From Rhyacichthys aspro (lineage: Eukaryota > Chordata > Actinopteri > Gobiiformes > Rhyacichthyidae), in assembly GCA_036850595.1 (NCBI GenBank), contig CM072158.1, positions 17,499,422 through 17,563,421 of the forward strand: 64,000 bases of DNA, in the 5' to 3' direction. A model generated the notes under the pieces. That model had not been told where the DNA came from. It ran no database searches and worked only from the letters and a program-made list of their open reading frames with translations. This document shows positions 51,358 to 61,482 of this stretch, piece after piece. Every line of letters begins with the position of its first letter. Within the stretch, counting starts at the first letter, position 1. The position numbers were made by a program, and so were the translations under genes.

Positions 51358-51646
51358 TTCATTTTCTTACCCTCAGTCCCATTAGGGGTCAAGGGTGACT
51401 GAGGTCATCCCAGCAGCTTTGGGTCTCAGGCGGGGTACATCCTGGACAATGGCCAGTCGCAAGAGTAACAGACATTGACAGACAACCATTCATTCTCACA
51501 TTCATTAGGGGCAATAGAATAGATTCATCAATTGACCTATACATGGATGTCTTTGGTCTTTAGAGGGCATGAAGATTCCTCACAGAAAGGCTGAGGGTGG
51601 GATCAAACCTTCTTCTGTGAGGCAGGAGTGCTAACCACTGTCATCA
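51358..51646. repeat. Common fish interspersed repeat (copy B)
   Basis: Block B copy of the repeat at 5212-5500 with a few substitutions near the right end. Confidence 0.6.
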
Positions 51647-54221
51647 ATCAGTTATTTTCAAAAACGCTTTTGTGAGAGTTCACACACAATTTTTTTTTAT
51701 ATTTCACTCTACCTCAATTTCACATTACACATTTTTTTCTTCTATCACTCTCACATACTTTTAGCATTACACCCTAAAGTGAAAGTGCGTGCACTGAATT
51801 ACTTTAAGTCATACTCTTCACTTATAACATCCTCTGAATTATATATTTTTCTTACAACATATAAAGGCTTGTGAAGGTAAAAGCCACTCACAGAGCTTCC
51901 AAAGCAAGGAAAGAATGGAGTGGCTATTTCTCAAAAGATTGACAGTATATCAATACAGTAAAGGAGTTCTCTGTAGCTACAACACAGCACAGAAGAACAG
52001 AAAAAAGACCCTATTTAGTTCTATACACAGAGGCTGGAGTAAGTGTGTATTTATCAGTGCACATCAGTGATCCGCTCCAGCCGCTCCCTGTCAGGACGAT
52101 GCCCATCACTTATTCTGACCTGAGCTTACGAGGACAACAGGCGTTCTGCGCTAAAGATAGCCACGTGTGAGCTATGTTCAGATACATACTGCTGGCATGT
52201 TATATAAGGGTCTGGTGCGGAATTTAAAACTGCATGTATACTCCATGTTCACACAAGAGTGACGAAATAAGAGCCGCAGAGCTACACAGAGAGGTCCCTA
52301 AACATAATCATGCAGATAGTGTTTATTGTGGAGGTTGATGGGAATCTTAAACAAACAAACCATATACAGTTGCTTGTTTCAATGTGTATATTTGATTTAG
52401 AAATTTTCCAAGATGGCTCCACTGAAGTCTTTGCACTTTATATACAGTTTATTTATGATTTTCTTTAATATTTCGCATTTCACTTGCACTATATCGACTT
52501 TGCATGACTTTTTTTTTTCTTTTTACAGTAAACAACTATACATCTATCACACCTGAACAGTAAAAACATGCATGTGTATGATCAGAGGCATTTTATAGAC
52601 TGATTTTACTATGATGTAGTAGCAGGCAAGTCTTTGAGAAAGCACTAGTGGCCATATAAAATAAATAATCTAATCTAGAATATATGTAAAATACATATTC
52701 TATCTCAATACTTACAGTTTGGGCCCCTTGCTGTTGCTTGGTTGGCTTACTCTGTTGCTCTATGCAATGTTTTTTTACCCCATAATTTCTTAATATTTTT
52801 CAAAATTTCAAATTAGAATTTCCTAAATGCAAAATGAGCAACTGCTTAATTGCTAATATCTGTGAACAATTCCAAATTTGAGCGTATTTGAATATAATTT
52901 CTCTCCTAACCCATTTTTCTCAACTGGTGGGACGGGGCCCAAAAGTGGGTTGCAGTCTTCTTCTTAGTGGGTCATGTCAAAAAATATATTGCATTCACAT
53001 ATAGTTTAGAAATTTAGCTATATTGTGAGGCATTTGCTAATAGCTATAAAGTTGTCATATACAATATCAAAATTGGTTGAAAATGTGACCCATAAAAGCT
53101 GTTTAGAAGATTAAAAATATATACATTTCTTAAATCATGGTTAAAACTAAAATCAGAGGAAAAAAATGGGTATCAACATAAAAGATCCACTGTTTTAGAT
53201 GACAGATGTCTAAACCAATGGATGATGGCCAAGTGTGAATGAAGTCTGACCAACAATCCTAATTTTTTTTTTTCTTTTACCTTCATGTTACCATTAACAA
53301 AGACCAAAACGAAACAACAGTAACAGTTCTAAAGCCTTTTCTACTCTCTACAAACAATTAGTCTGGTCTCTGTATATTTCCAGCACCAACTGACAAAGAA
53401 TAAAAGGTCTCTGGACACAACTGGATAGAAATACACCCAATCATTCATCAGACATGAATGATCAAATAAAGCCCAACCCCTTTTAGATAAATATTTACAA
53501 TTGTTCTACCAGACTCTCTATATAGTGGAAAACATTTTGTGAAGGGAAGAGATTCCAGACCCATTTTTCTTCTCAAAGTGAATGGGTATGGCGGGCTAGG
53601 CTTTTCAAATGATACTTCGTCCTTTATAACATAACCATTTCCAAGATATTTGTACAATTCAAAATAATTGTGTTTATTTCCAGACGCCCCAGAGTTCAGG
53701 GACTGTTGGAGAAGGGTCAAGAGCGTTTCACAATCCCACTGCATTTCCTGCCTTTCCCCATTGTCTGCGTTTTGAAAATGGATTTGGAGTGCTACTAATA
53801 TGTGCGCTTGTTTATCTTTAGCTGCACATTATGTCGTTGACCTTGTTGGTTTTGTGTCATGCTTCAACTTGATGAGAAAGTGTTTGATAACATGATAGTT
53901 TACATTCGTGCACACCATTTATACTTATGCATATACATTTGTAGACATTACTGCTTGTTCAATCTCCAACATGAGAAATGTCTTCTTTGGACAAACATCG
54001 AGGGAAGTATGGCCTCGAGTGACTTGCCTCTGAATCTATGACACCACAAGTTGCTTTCATCGCCTCCAGAAGACATTTCTAGCACCAGGCAAAAAAAAAA
54101 ACTCCTCAGTGGGTTCAAAAACAGTGCATAAGCAGGATGGCGAAGAACCAAAAAATATATAAGTCAGCCAAAACTGACTGATCAGGCTCTGATTTGTGTG
54201 TAATCCAAATTGGTCACATTT

Positions 54222-54770
54222 AGAGTTCAGGTAAGTGAAACTGAAACTGATTTTTTGTTGGCAGTTTATGGAAATGCAAACATTGTCTTACAGCTTTGAC
54301 TGATTTGCAAAACACAATGTGTAATGTTCTGTAAAAAAGTGTGATGCTGAGAATGTGTGAGATGACCTTTTGATCACTGTGTGTGTCAGGTTTTGAAATC
54401 TGTGCATTTGTTTTGACTTGAGTCTAAGCAATTTAAAAAAAACTGTAAAAATGTAACTTCTATTTATAGAGATAAGACTGGTTTCTGTGCAGTCCATTTG
54501 GTCTTATGTGTGTCACAGGTGTGTTCAGAGTTCAGGTAATTGAAAATGAAAATAATTTATAAAAATCTACTAACATAGTCTTACAGTTTTGACTGATGTG
54601 TCCAACTCAGAAAATAGTTGTAATATTCTGCAAAAAGTGTGATGCTGAGAATGTTTGAGATAACCTCTTGATCTTTGGGCTCAAGTTTTAAAAAGTGAGC
54701 ATTTATTTTGACTTTATCAGACGTAAGACTCTAAGCGATTACAAAAAACAGTAAAAGAATGAACCCTAAC
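54222..54770. repeat. Tandem duplication of ~305 bp (copy B)
   Basis: Block B copy of 8106-8655, with AGAGTTCAGGTAA at 54222 and 54527. Confidence 0.7.
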
Positions 54771-56016
54771 TGCGTGCACATTTAAAATGAATAAATATGG
54801 ATACGATTTAAATTCCATGAACATCAAGTGAACTTTGCACTGCGGGGTTTAAGGTTTTTTAATGCAAGAAACATCAAAGTTCAGAAGCATACAGTAAATT
54901 ATGGTGGCAGATGGTAAAAATAATTATGCAAAAAGAAGCATAGGTTATACATTAGGGTGCATGAAATATACATTACAACAAAATAAGAATGACAGGGGAG
55001 AAATTTAAGTTGAAACATTATCCACAATAATTAGCATAAATGGGGAATGTATACAATAAAAAGGGAATGTATTAAAATTTAAAAATGTATAAAAAAGAGA
55101 CTATGAAGCTTAACATGGCAGTATGAAAAGCAGCTAAGGCTATGTATGGAAATATATAGGTATGGAAACAGCATTAAAGGTGGCCTTCACCTGCAGAATG
55201 CTCTATTACTCACATCTGTCCTTCTGTGCTGTTGTCTATGCATTCCAGTGGGAAAAGATCACTTTAAAAAATCATTTTAGTTCCCTTAACCTTCATGCAA
55301 GAATCTGTCCTCAAAAAGAAAGAATGATTGTGCTTCGCCTCCAGTAGTGCTCTGTTTGTCCTCTCTGAGCAGCTGCAGGAACACAACATTAAGAAATGAA
55401 ACGTGCACTGGGTTCTGTGGAGCTTTAAATGTCTATTCCTCCAAAACAGACAAATGCAAAGAAAAGGAGGCCGTCGCAGAGAATTAAACACACTTTATGG
55501 ACTGATGTGCTGCTTTTGCATAAAGACACTTTGACAAAAACACCAAGTGCGTGACTCATGTACATTTTCAAGTTTGACAGCACCATTCTTCTTGATATTT
55601 TCTTTGGCGACAGTCAGTTTTTAAGGAGTGGCATGTTCTTTGTTCAAAGCACTGAGTGGAGGAATTTGCTGGTGACAGTTGTGACTTTTGATGCAAAGAC
55701 GGATCCCAGGCAGTAGCAGATAACACTGACACCTGCACTTTGTCAACAGAGCCCTTATCCCATGTGGTCAGTGCGTAAAACAGCTTCAATTTGTGCCTCA
55801 AGTCCCCAAATCGTTCTTTTTTTAAGTGGAAAACAGATCGTGGCAGTGCGTAAACGACCCAACAGTGTCTTTTACGCGCGGCTTTACTCACACTTTCTCC
55901 GCTTTAATATCACTTTCTTTATAAATTCGGTCTTGTTCGAGTGAAGTTGTCCGCGTGTGCGAGCTGTGCTGCCTGCGCTTCTCCTCTCCGCCTCGTTCCG
56001 CGCTGCAGAGCTGCAG

Positions 56017-56024
56017 TGATGTCA
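56017..56024 (+). promoter_or_regulatory. CRE-like site of the rarb beta-2 promoter (copy B)
   Basis: TGATGTCA, same position relative to the DR5 as in copy A (9904-9911). Confidence 0.7.
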
Positions 56025-56032
56025 GCCCGCCT

Positions 56033-56049
56033 GGGTCATTTGAAGGTCA
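56033..56049 (+). promoter_or_regulatory. Second, upstream DR5 response element (copy B)
   Basis: GGGTCA-TTTGA-AGGTCA, unchanged from copy A. Confidence 0.7.
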
Positions 56050-56062
56050 GCAGCCTCGGAAG

Positions 56063-56079
56063 GGTTCATACAAAGTTCA
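56063..56079 (+). promoter_or_regulatory. Proximal DR5 retinoic-acid response element (copy B)
   Basis: GGTTCA-TACAA-AGTTCA, identical to copy A with the same distance to the TATA-like box. Confidence 0.9.
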
Positions 56080-56083
56080 CTCG

Positions 56084-56093
56084 CATATATTAG
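56084..56093 (+). promoter_or_regulatory. TATA-like box of rarb beta-2 promoter (copy B)
   Basis: CATATATTAG, identical to copy A. The inferred start site is about 56116. Confidence 0.85.
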
Positions 56094-56385
56094 GCAATTC
56101 AATCTTTCATTCTCCGTGGCAAAACTAGTTGGAAATGAGCTGCGCGGCGGGACGGAGCGGCCATCCGTCATCGCTCAAGAAAACGGGTGCTTTGAGACGC
56201 ACTCGGTGTTGTTTTTGAGATTTTCCTCACTGGAAATCTCCTCGGCAGATACACACTGTTTCCTCTCGCGCAGCCGGGACAGAGTCAACACATACGGGGC
56301 TTGTTGTTATGGAGCAGTCCCGGAGCAGCGCGCGTCGTGGTCGGACACTTTGCCTCGTTTAAGAAGCGGAGCGGACTAATAATTC

Positions 56386-56541
56386 ATGATTCTTATACGG
56401 GACGAAGACGAGCAGCGGAATCTGCTTTGCCAAGACGTGAATGAGCGAGGGGAGGAAGAGGAGGGGGAGAAGAAGAAGAAGAAGCAGGAGTTTGATGGAG
56501 TTGTTCGCTTCTCGATTGTGATCCATAACGCGCCACGTTAA
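56386..56541 (+). promoter_or_regulatory. uORF3 in rarb beta-2 leader (copy B)
   Basis: Same upstream ORF as 10273-10431 but 51 codons, because the AAG repeat is one triplet shorter. uORF1 (56135-56218) and uORF2 (56309-56362) are also kept unchanged in frame. Confidence 0.5.
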
Positions 56542-56581
56542 AGAAGAAGAGTTGCCGATCGAATTGTTCGGGGGTTCCGTC

Positions 56582-56738
56582 ATGTTCGACTGCATGGACG
56601 TGCTGGCCGTGAGTCCCGGGCAGATGTTGGACTTCTACACGTCCAGTCCGTCCTCGTGCATGCTGCAGGAGAAGGCGTTGAAAGCCTGTATCAGCGGACT
56701 GGCGCACAGAGACTGGCAGCACCGCAGGAGCGCGCACT
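56582..56738 (+). CDS. rarb: Retinoic acid receptor beta, beta-2 isoform first coding exon (copy B)
   Basis: The coding sequence is identical to 10472-10628: 52 codons of the isoform-specific A region plus one base, followed by the same GT donor at 56739. The promoter, leader and coding exon are essentially unchanged from copy A. The intron just after the donor differs by a small indel (the GTTTGTCATCAG area, ~56770) and a few substitutions. The sequence stops at the 58745 gap, about 2 kb into the intron. If the duplication is real, this would be a second beta-2 promoter and first exon of one gene, since no zinc-finger exon lies between the copies. If it is an assembly artefact, it is the other allele. 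Confidence 0.92.
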
Positions 56739-58744
56739 GTAGGTCCCATACTTTACTTTTCTGCTCATGTTTGTCATCAGTTTTTCTTCATGTGATAGAT
56801 ACAGTGGCTCTCAAGTGCCCTGGAAAACCTGGGGAAACTGTAGAGTCATGGAAAACATGTGGAAAAAGTAGAAAAAGTCCTGGAATGTCATTATTTCAGC
56901 AAGAAATGTTACATTGGATTGTTTAAGGTTTAATTTTAAACTTTAAGTGTCTTTTTGAGTTAGAACTACAACATTATGTGATTGATTTGAGATAGCATGC
57001 CACTATTTCGAGATGGTTTGACAATATTTTCTCTTTAAGGATAAGGATCTCTTTGTAAACACAGGCTTTGATCAGTGACTGTGTTTCTAAAGTGTAGGAA
57101 TAGTTTCACGTCCGTGGGATTGCAGGAAGTTCATTGTCATTATTTTTTCCTCAAGAGGATCAAGTGGGTACAATAGGCTCTCTCACGTGTCTTGGAAAAC
57201 CTGCAGAATACTTTGAGCAGGTCGATGGTTAGGAAAACATATGAGGAAGAAGACGAAATGTCATGGAATGTTGTGATTTCTGCAAACATAGTGTCACTGT
57301 AGTATATAAGTGATGAGGTTGAAGTATCTTTGGTTATATTAATGCAGTTTTATATCAGGATTCAGAATCCAGAAAAGCACGACATGTTTTTCAGTTTTTT
57401 AATATTTAGAATATGTCAATGACTGCAGTTGAAAATGAGTAAAATGTGAAAAATGTCACTTTGTAGCTACACAATGAATTTTTCTTTGGGTTGAGACCAT
57501 CTCTTTGAAAATATACATTAGGTTTAAAATGTTAGACAATGAGATAAAGTACATTTTATAAGCGCTGGTTGGGCCATACATCCTTCTCTACTTTTTCTTG
57601 TCGTTATTGTCCTGAAAAACCTGGGAAATAGTTGACAAATTTAATCAGAGGCAAAACACGGACATAAAAAGAGAATTTTTAGTTGAGTTTTTTGTCAGAG
57701 CTTTCCAAAAATAATGCAGGATAATGGTCAAATAATAGTGGACTGTTTAAACAAGGCAGTTTGGATTAGGCTGCTCTTATGCATCACAATTATGAATGAT
57801 GGGAAAGTTCAGCCAAATCAGGTTAAATCAGGACACTATACGAAACACCCCTTTAAACAGAACAAAATGTCACCAGTTTTAATTAGTAGCATGGCCTTGA
57901 GATGTTTAACAGAACGTACAGAAACAAACACTGAAACAAGCAACACAATTACAAAAAGTTGAAGCTGATGTAGGTTATTGCGCTTCCAGTGGTTAATGTA
58001 ATCCATCAAAAGGGTGCATTGTTGTCAAATATAAAGCTTTTGCCAAATAAAGTGATGTGGAATGTTCTCTGTCTGGGACATTCCCATAACACTGATAATG
58101 TCCTCTGGAGAGTCCTGCAAAAGTACTGGAAAATTAGATTTAATGACACAAGGCCTGTAACAACAACAGAGTGGTTAGATCGGACAAAATAAAGCAGCAC
58201 TTTTCCCAATATCCAGTGAAACATGACAATTTTGCATCTAAATCAAATCAAAATGAGCGTGTATGACTATTCAAAAAGTCTGGAAGATTGATGGTGTTTA
58301 TGTAAAGTTGATTTTTTAACGAAACAAGTGGAGAAAGAGTTGCAGTAGATCCTGTCTGAAAATGTCTTCAAAATCTCTTAATGTCTTGGAAAACCGTAGA
58401 AAATGATTTATAGCATAACATAAGTCGAACATGTCTTCGGTAGATCATATTTTACGTTCTTCTTGGAGAGAGTGTGCAGTACAGTGTGTGGTAGATCAGG
58501 TCTGATAATGTCAAAAGTATTCCTAGTAAAAGAATGGTTTGGTGTAGTGACATAAAACTGAGGGTGTTAAGTGGGAATTTAAAAGTCACAGAGATTTGTT
58601 TTTGTTTTAAGCGCTTCCCTCCAAAAGTCCCATTTCTCTTCATTCTCATAAATCGTCTGGAACATCTCGACTTCTGATGAATGTTCTCCGAGTCCGAGTA
58701 TGTATGCGTTGGCTCCAGGAATGCTAAACACACCGGGGGCGTCT

Positions 58745-58844
58745 NNNNNNNNNNNNNNNNNNNNNNNNNNNNNNNNNNNNNNNNNNNNNNNNNNNNNNNN
58801 NNNNNNNNNNNNNNNNNNNNNNNNNNNNNNNNNNNNNNNNNNNN
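58745..58844. other. Assembly gap, 100 N
   Basis: Exactly 100 N. Block B ends at its left edge in the middle of sequence that continues uninterrupted in block A (12626 onward). Confidence 0.98.
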
Positions 58845-60972
58845 AATTTACGTATTCAAAACATGCTTGTATTTTTCCTGTTATCCTTACATTTGATTAG
58901 GCCAACCGTGTTACGTGTTAGACTGACATTCTGCGTTCAAAACACCTTGACAAATGTGTTTACAGTAAAACTCCACACTAGCTTTCACCATAAACCAACA
59001 GACTGAAGGCTCATTCTTCACAGCGAGCAAATGTGTTTGAACAGGCTTGTCCTAATTCTGCTGACAAACAGCCCAGAAGATTCATTAGCCAACATAAATC
59101 ACCCTTCACGGGAAAAGAAAATCTCTCTTAAAATGGGCACAGACTATTTACATATGCACTTTACTTTAGACACTGTTAATTCCTGACATACAGCACACTC
59201 CAGGAAACAAAAAGGACTTTTAACCGGCCAACGTATCGTACAATAACAAGTCCACCAGTTGCGGCTACCGACACCGTGGGATACCAATCAGATTTATTTT
59301 CCGTCACACTTCCTCGGAGCCGGGAGCAGCGCTGACCCTCTCCGTTTGATTTTTCTCTCTCTATTAGCGCTGCGGTCCTTTTATGTAGTACAACGTTGAC
59401 AAATCGCATTATGGATTGGCTGTTAGCGGTGCGGGGAGTTGTATAGATTATGATGACAGGCAGAAAGCAGGCTTCGGAGATCCATGTCCTCTTTCTGCTT
59501 TCTATCTGCGCAGTAAACTGTCAGCTGGAGCGGCCTCTTCATCATGTGACTGCAGCGGCCAGTGGAGAGTAAATGAAGATATACACTGGCAGAAAAGCTG
59601 CAATATTAACAGTGAAATGCTACTGAATAGAAACTGTACACACGTAAAAGCTAAGAGTATGTGACTGCAGTAAAAATACCCAGTTGCCTTTCAAATCAAA
59701 AAACTACAATCAAAATATAGCCAGTAACATAGATCATTTTAGTTGCATTATTAGTTCATGCCTGTACTGTCACACTATGTTTTGGTTTTTTTTTTGCAAT
59801 TGTATGAGAAAAATATACATCACTTTGTCACAGGGATTTGAAATGGTAATTGTGTTGTAGGCTACAATTCAATTATGGTCAGAAATAGGCAGTATCCACT
59901 TAAACAAAAAAACAAAAATAGAGTTAAATCTAGACATGTTGTTGAAGCTTAAGATAAATTAATTACAAAGCCATTTAAATTTCTTAAAAATGAGGGATGG
60001 ACAATAAATCGGTAATTTATCGTTATCGCAGTATCAGAGAACGCAATGTCTGTATCGCGATAACGTTATGGTCTTCCATCTGATAAAAAGTTACAATGAG
60101 GCAATGTCAAAAATGACTGAAAAAGGGCAAAAATTTCAGATTTTGTCCTTGTTTAGACCTAATTAAAGTGGCACCGTGTACCTTTTAGCAGAAAAATATA
60201 TATTCTCAAAATCATTTTGATGGTTCTTTGACATATGATCAGTAGAATCATGACACAGTACCCTCAGCTTGATAGAAACCTCTGTATTAACTTTCCTGCA
60301 GCTGGGACTTTGGCATATGGCAAGGGATTATGTGAATGACACGCTCTACTCCACATATAATAAAAAATATAGGCCAATACACTGGACCCTATCAGAGTCA
60401 TATTTGTACAAAACACACTAAAATAACCCTACCGCTTAAGAAGAGGTGTTTTTTTACCCAAACTTTCAATATTAAACGTCTTTACTTGTCAATAAAGATG
60501 GCTGCCGCTGTTGGAGCAGTTGCACAGAAAGGGATCTGAGCCCTCTGTTGGGAAAAATACATGGAGGACTGCTTTAAGTTATGATTTAGCCTCCACTTTA
60601 TGCAGCTGAAGATAGTATTTCCTCATTAAATTGAACTTTTACTATTTCCAAAAGAGTTTCCAAACATCACAGGTCATCTCATTATTGCAATATTTCAAAA
60701 TTGTAGAATATGTTTTATGTTTTTCTTATATTGTGCAGCCTTATGTCCAATAGCCAACAAGATAACCGCTGGACATTGCCTTATGTATCTTATATATCGG
60801 TCATATTTATTTAGTTGTATTTGATCCTGTCACACAATGTAACCACATACAAGCATCTATTTAAAGACCCCATTTTAAAACCTGACTTGCCACACAGTCA
60901 TCAGCGAGGGTTTCATTTAAGTGTTTGCTAAGATCATGTCCTTAAGATGGATCCCTGATCAGTGATTGGACG
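58845..60972. other. Non-coding stretch after gap 2
   Basis: No gene recognised. It does not resemble 12626-20767, so it is not the direct continuation of block B that block A predicts. 60000-60075 has ATCGTTATCGCAGTATC and TATCGCGATAACGTTAT motifs of a decayed inverted-repeat transposon. Confidence 0.35.
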
Positions 60973-61473
60973 TAGCCTGGCCAGCCAGACCGACTTTCTC
61001 TTTGTATTACATACAGAGAAAGATAGTCTGGGATCGATGGATTTAAACAGGATTTCAAGGCAGGATCATGGGCAGAACTAACGCTCGCTGAGTGAACCAA
61101 TCAGAGAAGCCACGGATGTGAAGTAAGGAAAGCGAAACTTATTCTAGTTGTCAACAAACCACAGCGTACACCAGCGTGGCTCGAGAGAGAAGATGCTTCG
61201 GTGACGGTGAATGACTTCTGTTGTTTTTGTCAGAAAAATCTGAGGACGCAGGGTGTAATATCGAGTTTAGTGCTTATTTCGATCGTTGTAAGCTACCGAA
61301 ACCTGCTACTGTTTTCTCGCGCTCAATATGACGCGAAACAAAATCCCGCCTCCCTCGCTACGATTGGTCGGAAAGAAAGCGCCGGAGCAGAAATCCTGTT
61401 TAAATCGATCGATCCCAGACTAACTTTCTCTGTATGTAATACAATGAGAAAGTCGGTCTGGCTGGCCAGGCTA
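60973..61473. mobile_element. Long-TIR MITE with 9-bp target duplication
   Basis: Starts TAGCCTGGCCAGCCAGACCG and ends with its complement. The inverted repeats run about 82 bp with about four mismatches by eye. Flanking GATTGGACG occurs at 60964-60972 and 61474-61482, a perfect 9-bp target duplication. Subterminal CTTTCTCT and AGAGAAAG give a further small hairpin in each arm. The interior has no transposase. A 9-bp duplication with long terminal repeats fits Mutator-like or related superfamilies, but the class is not settled. Confidence 0.85.
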
Positions 61474-61482
61474 GATTGGACG

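Larger units (their letters stand above)
39496..58744. repeat. Duplicated block B, second copy of 1-12625
   Basis: Direct-orientation copy of block A, starting where the sequence first matches window base 1 and ending at the base before the N gap. It carries the same transposon remnants, the same 305-bp tandem duplication and the same rarb promoter and exon. It differs by a 6564-bp insertion at the position equivalent to 1730/1731, a longer VNTR in the hAT-like element, an extra ~27 bp near 52910 and one fewer AAG triplet in the rarb leader. Ending exactly at a gap is typical of a haplotig or contig-overlap artefact, but a genuine segmental duplication cannot be excluded from the sequence. 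Confidence 0.95.
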
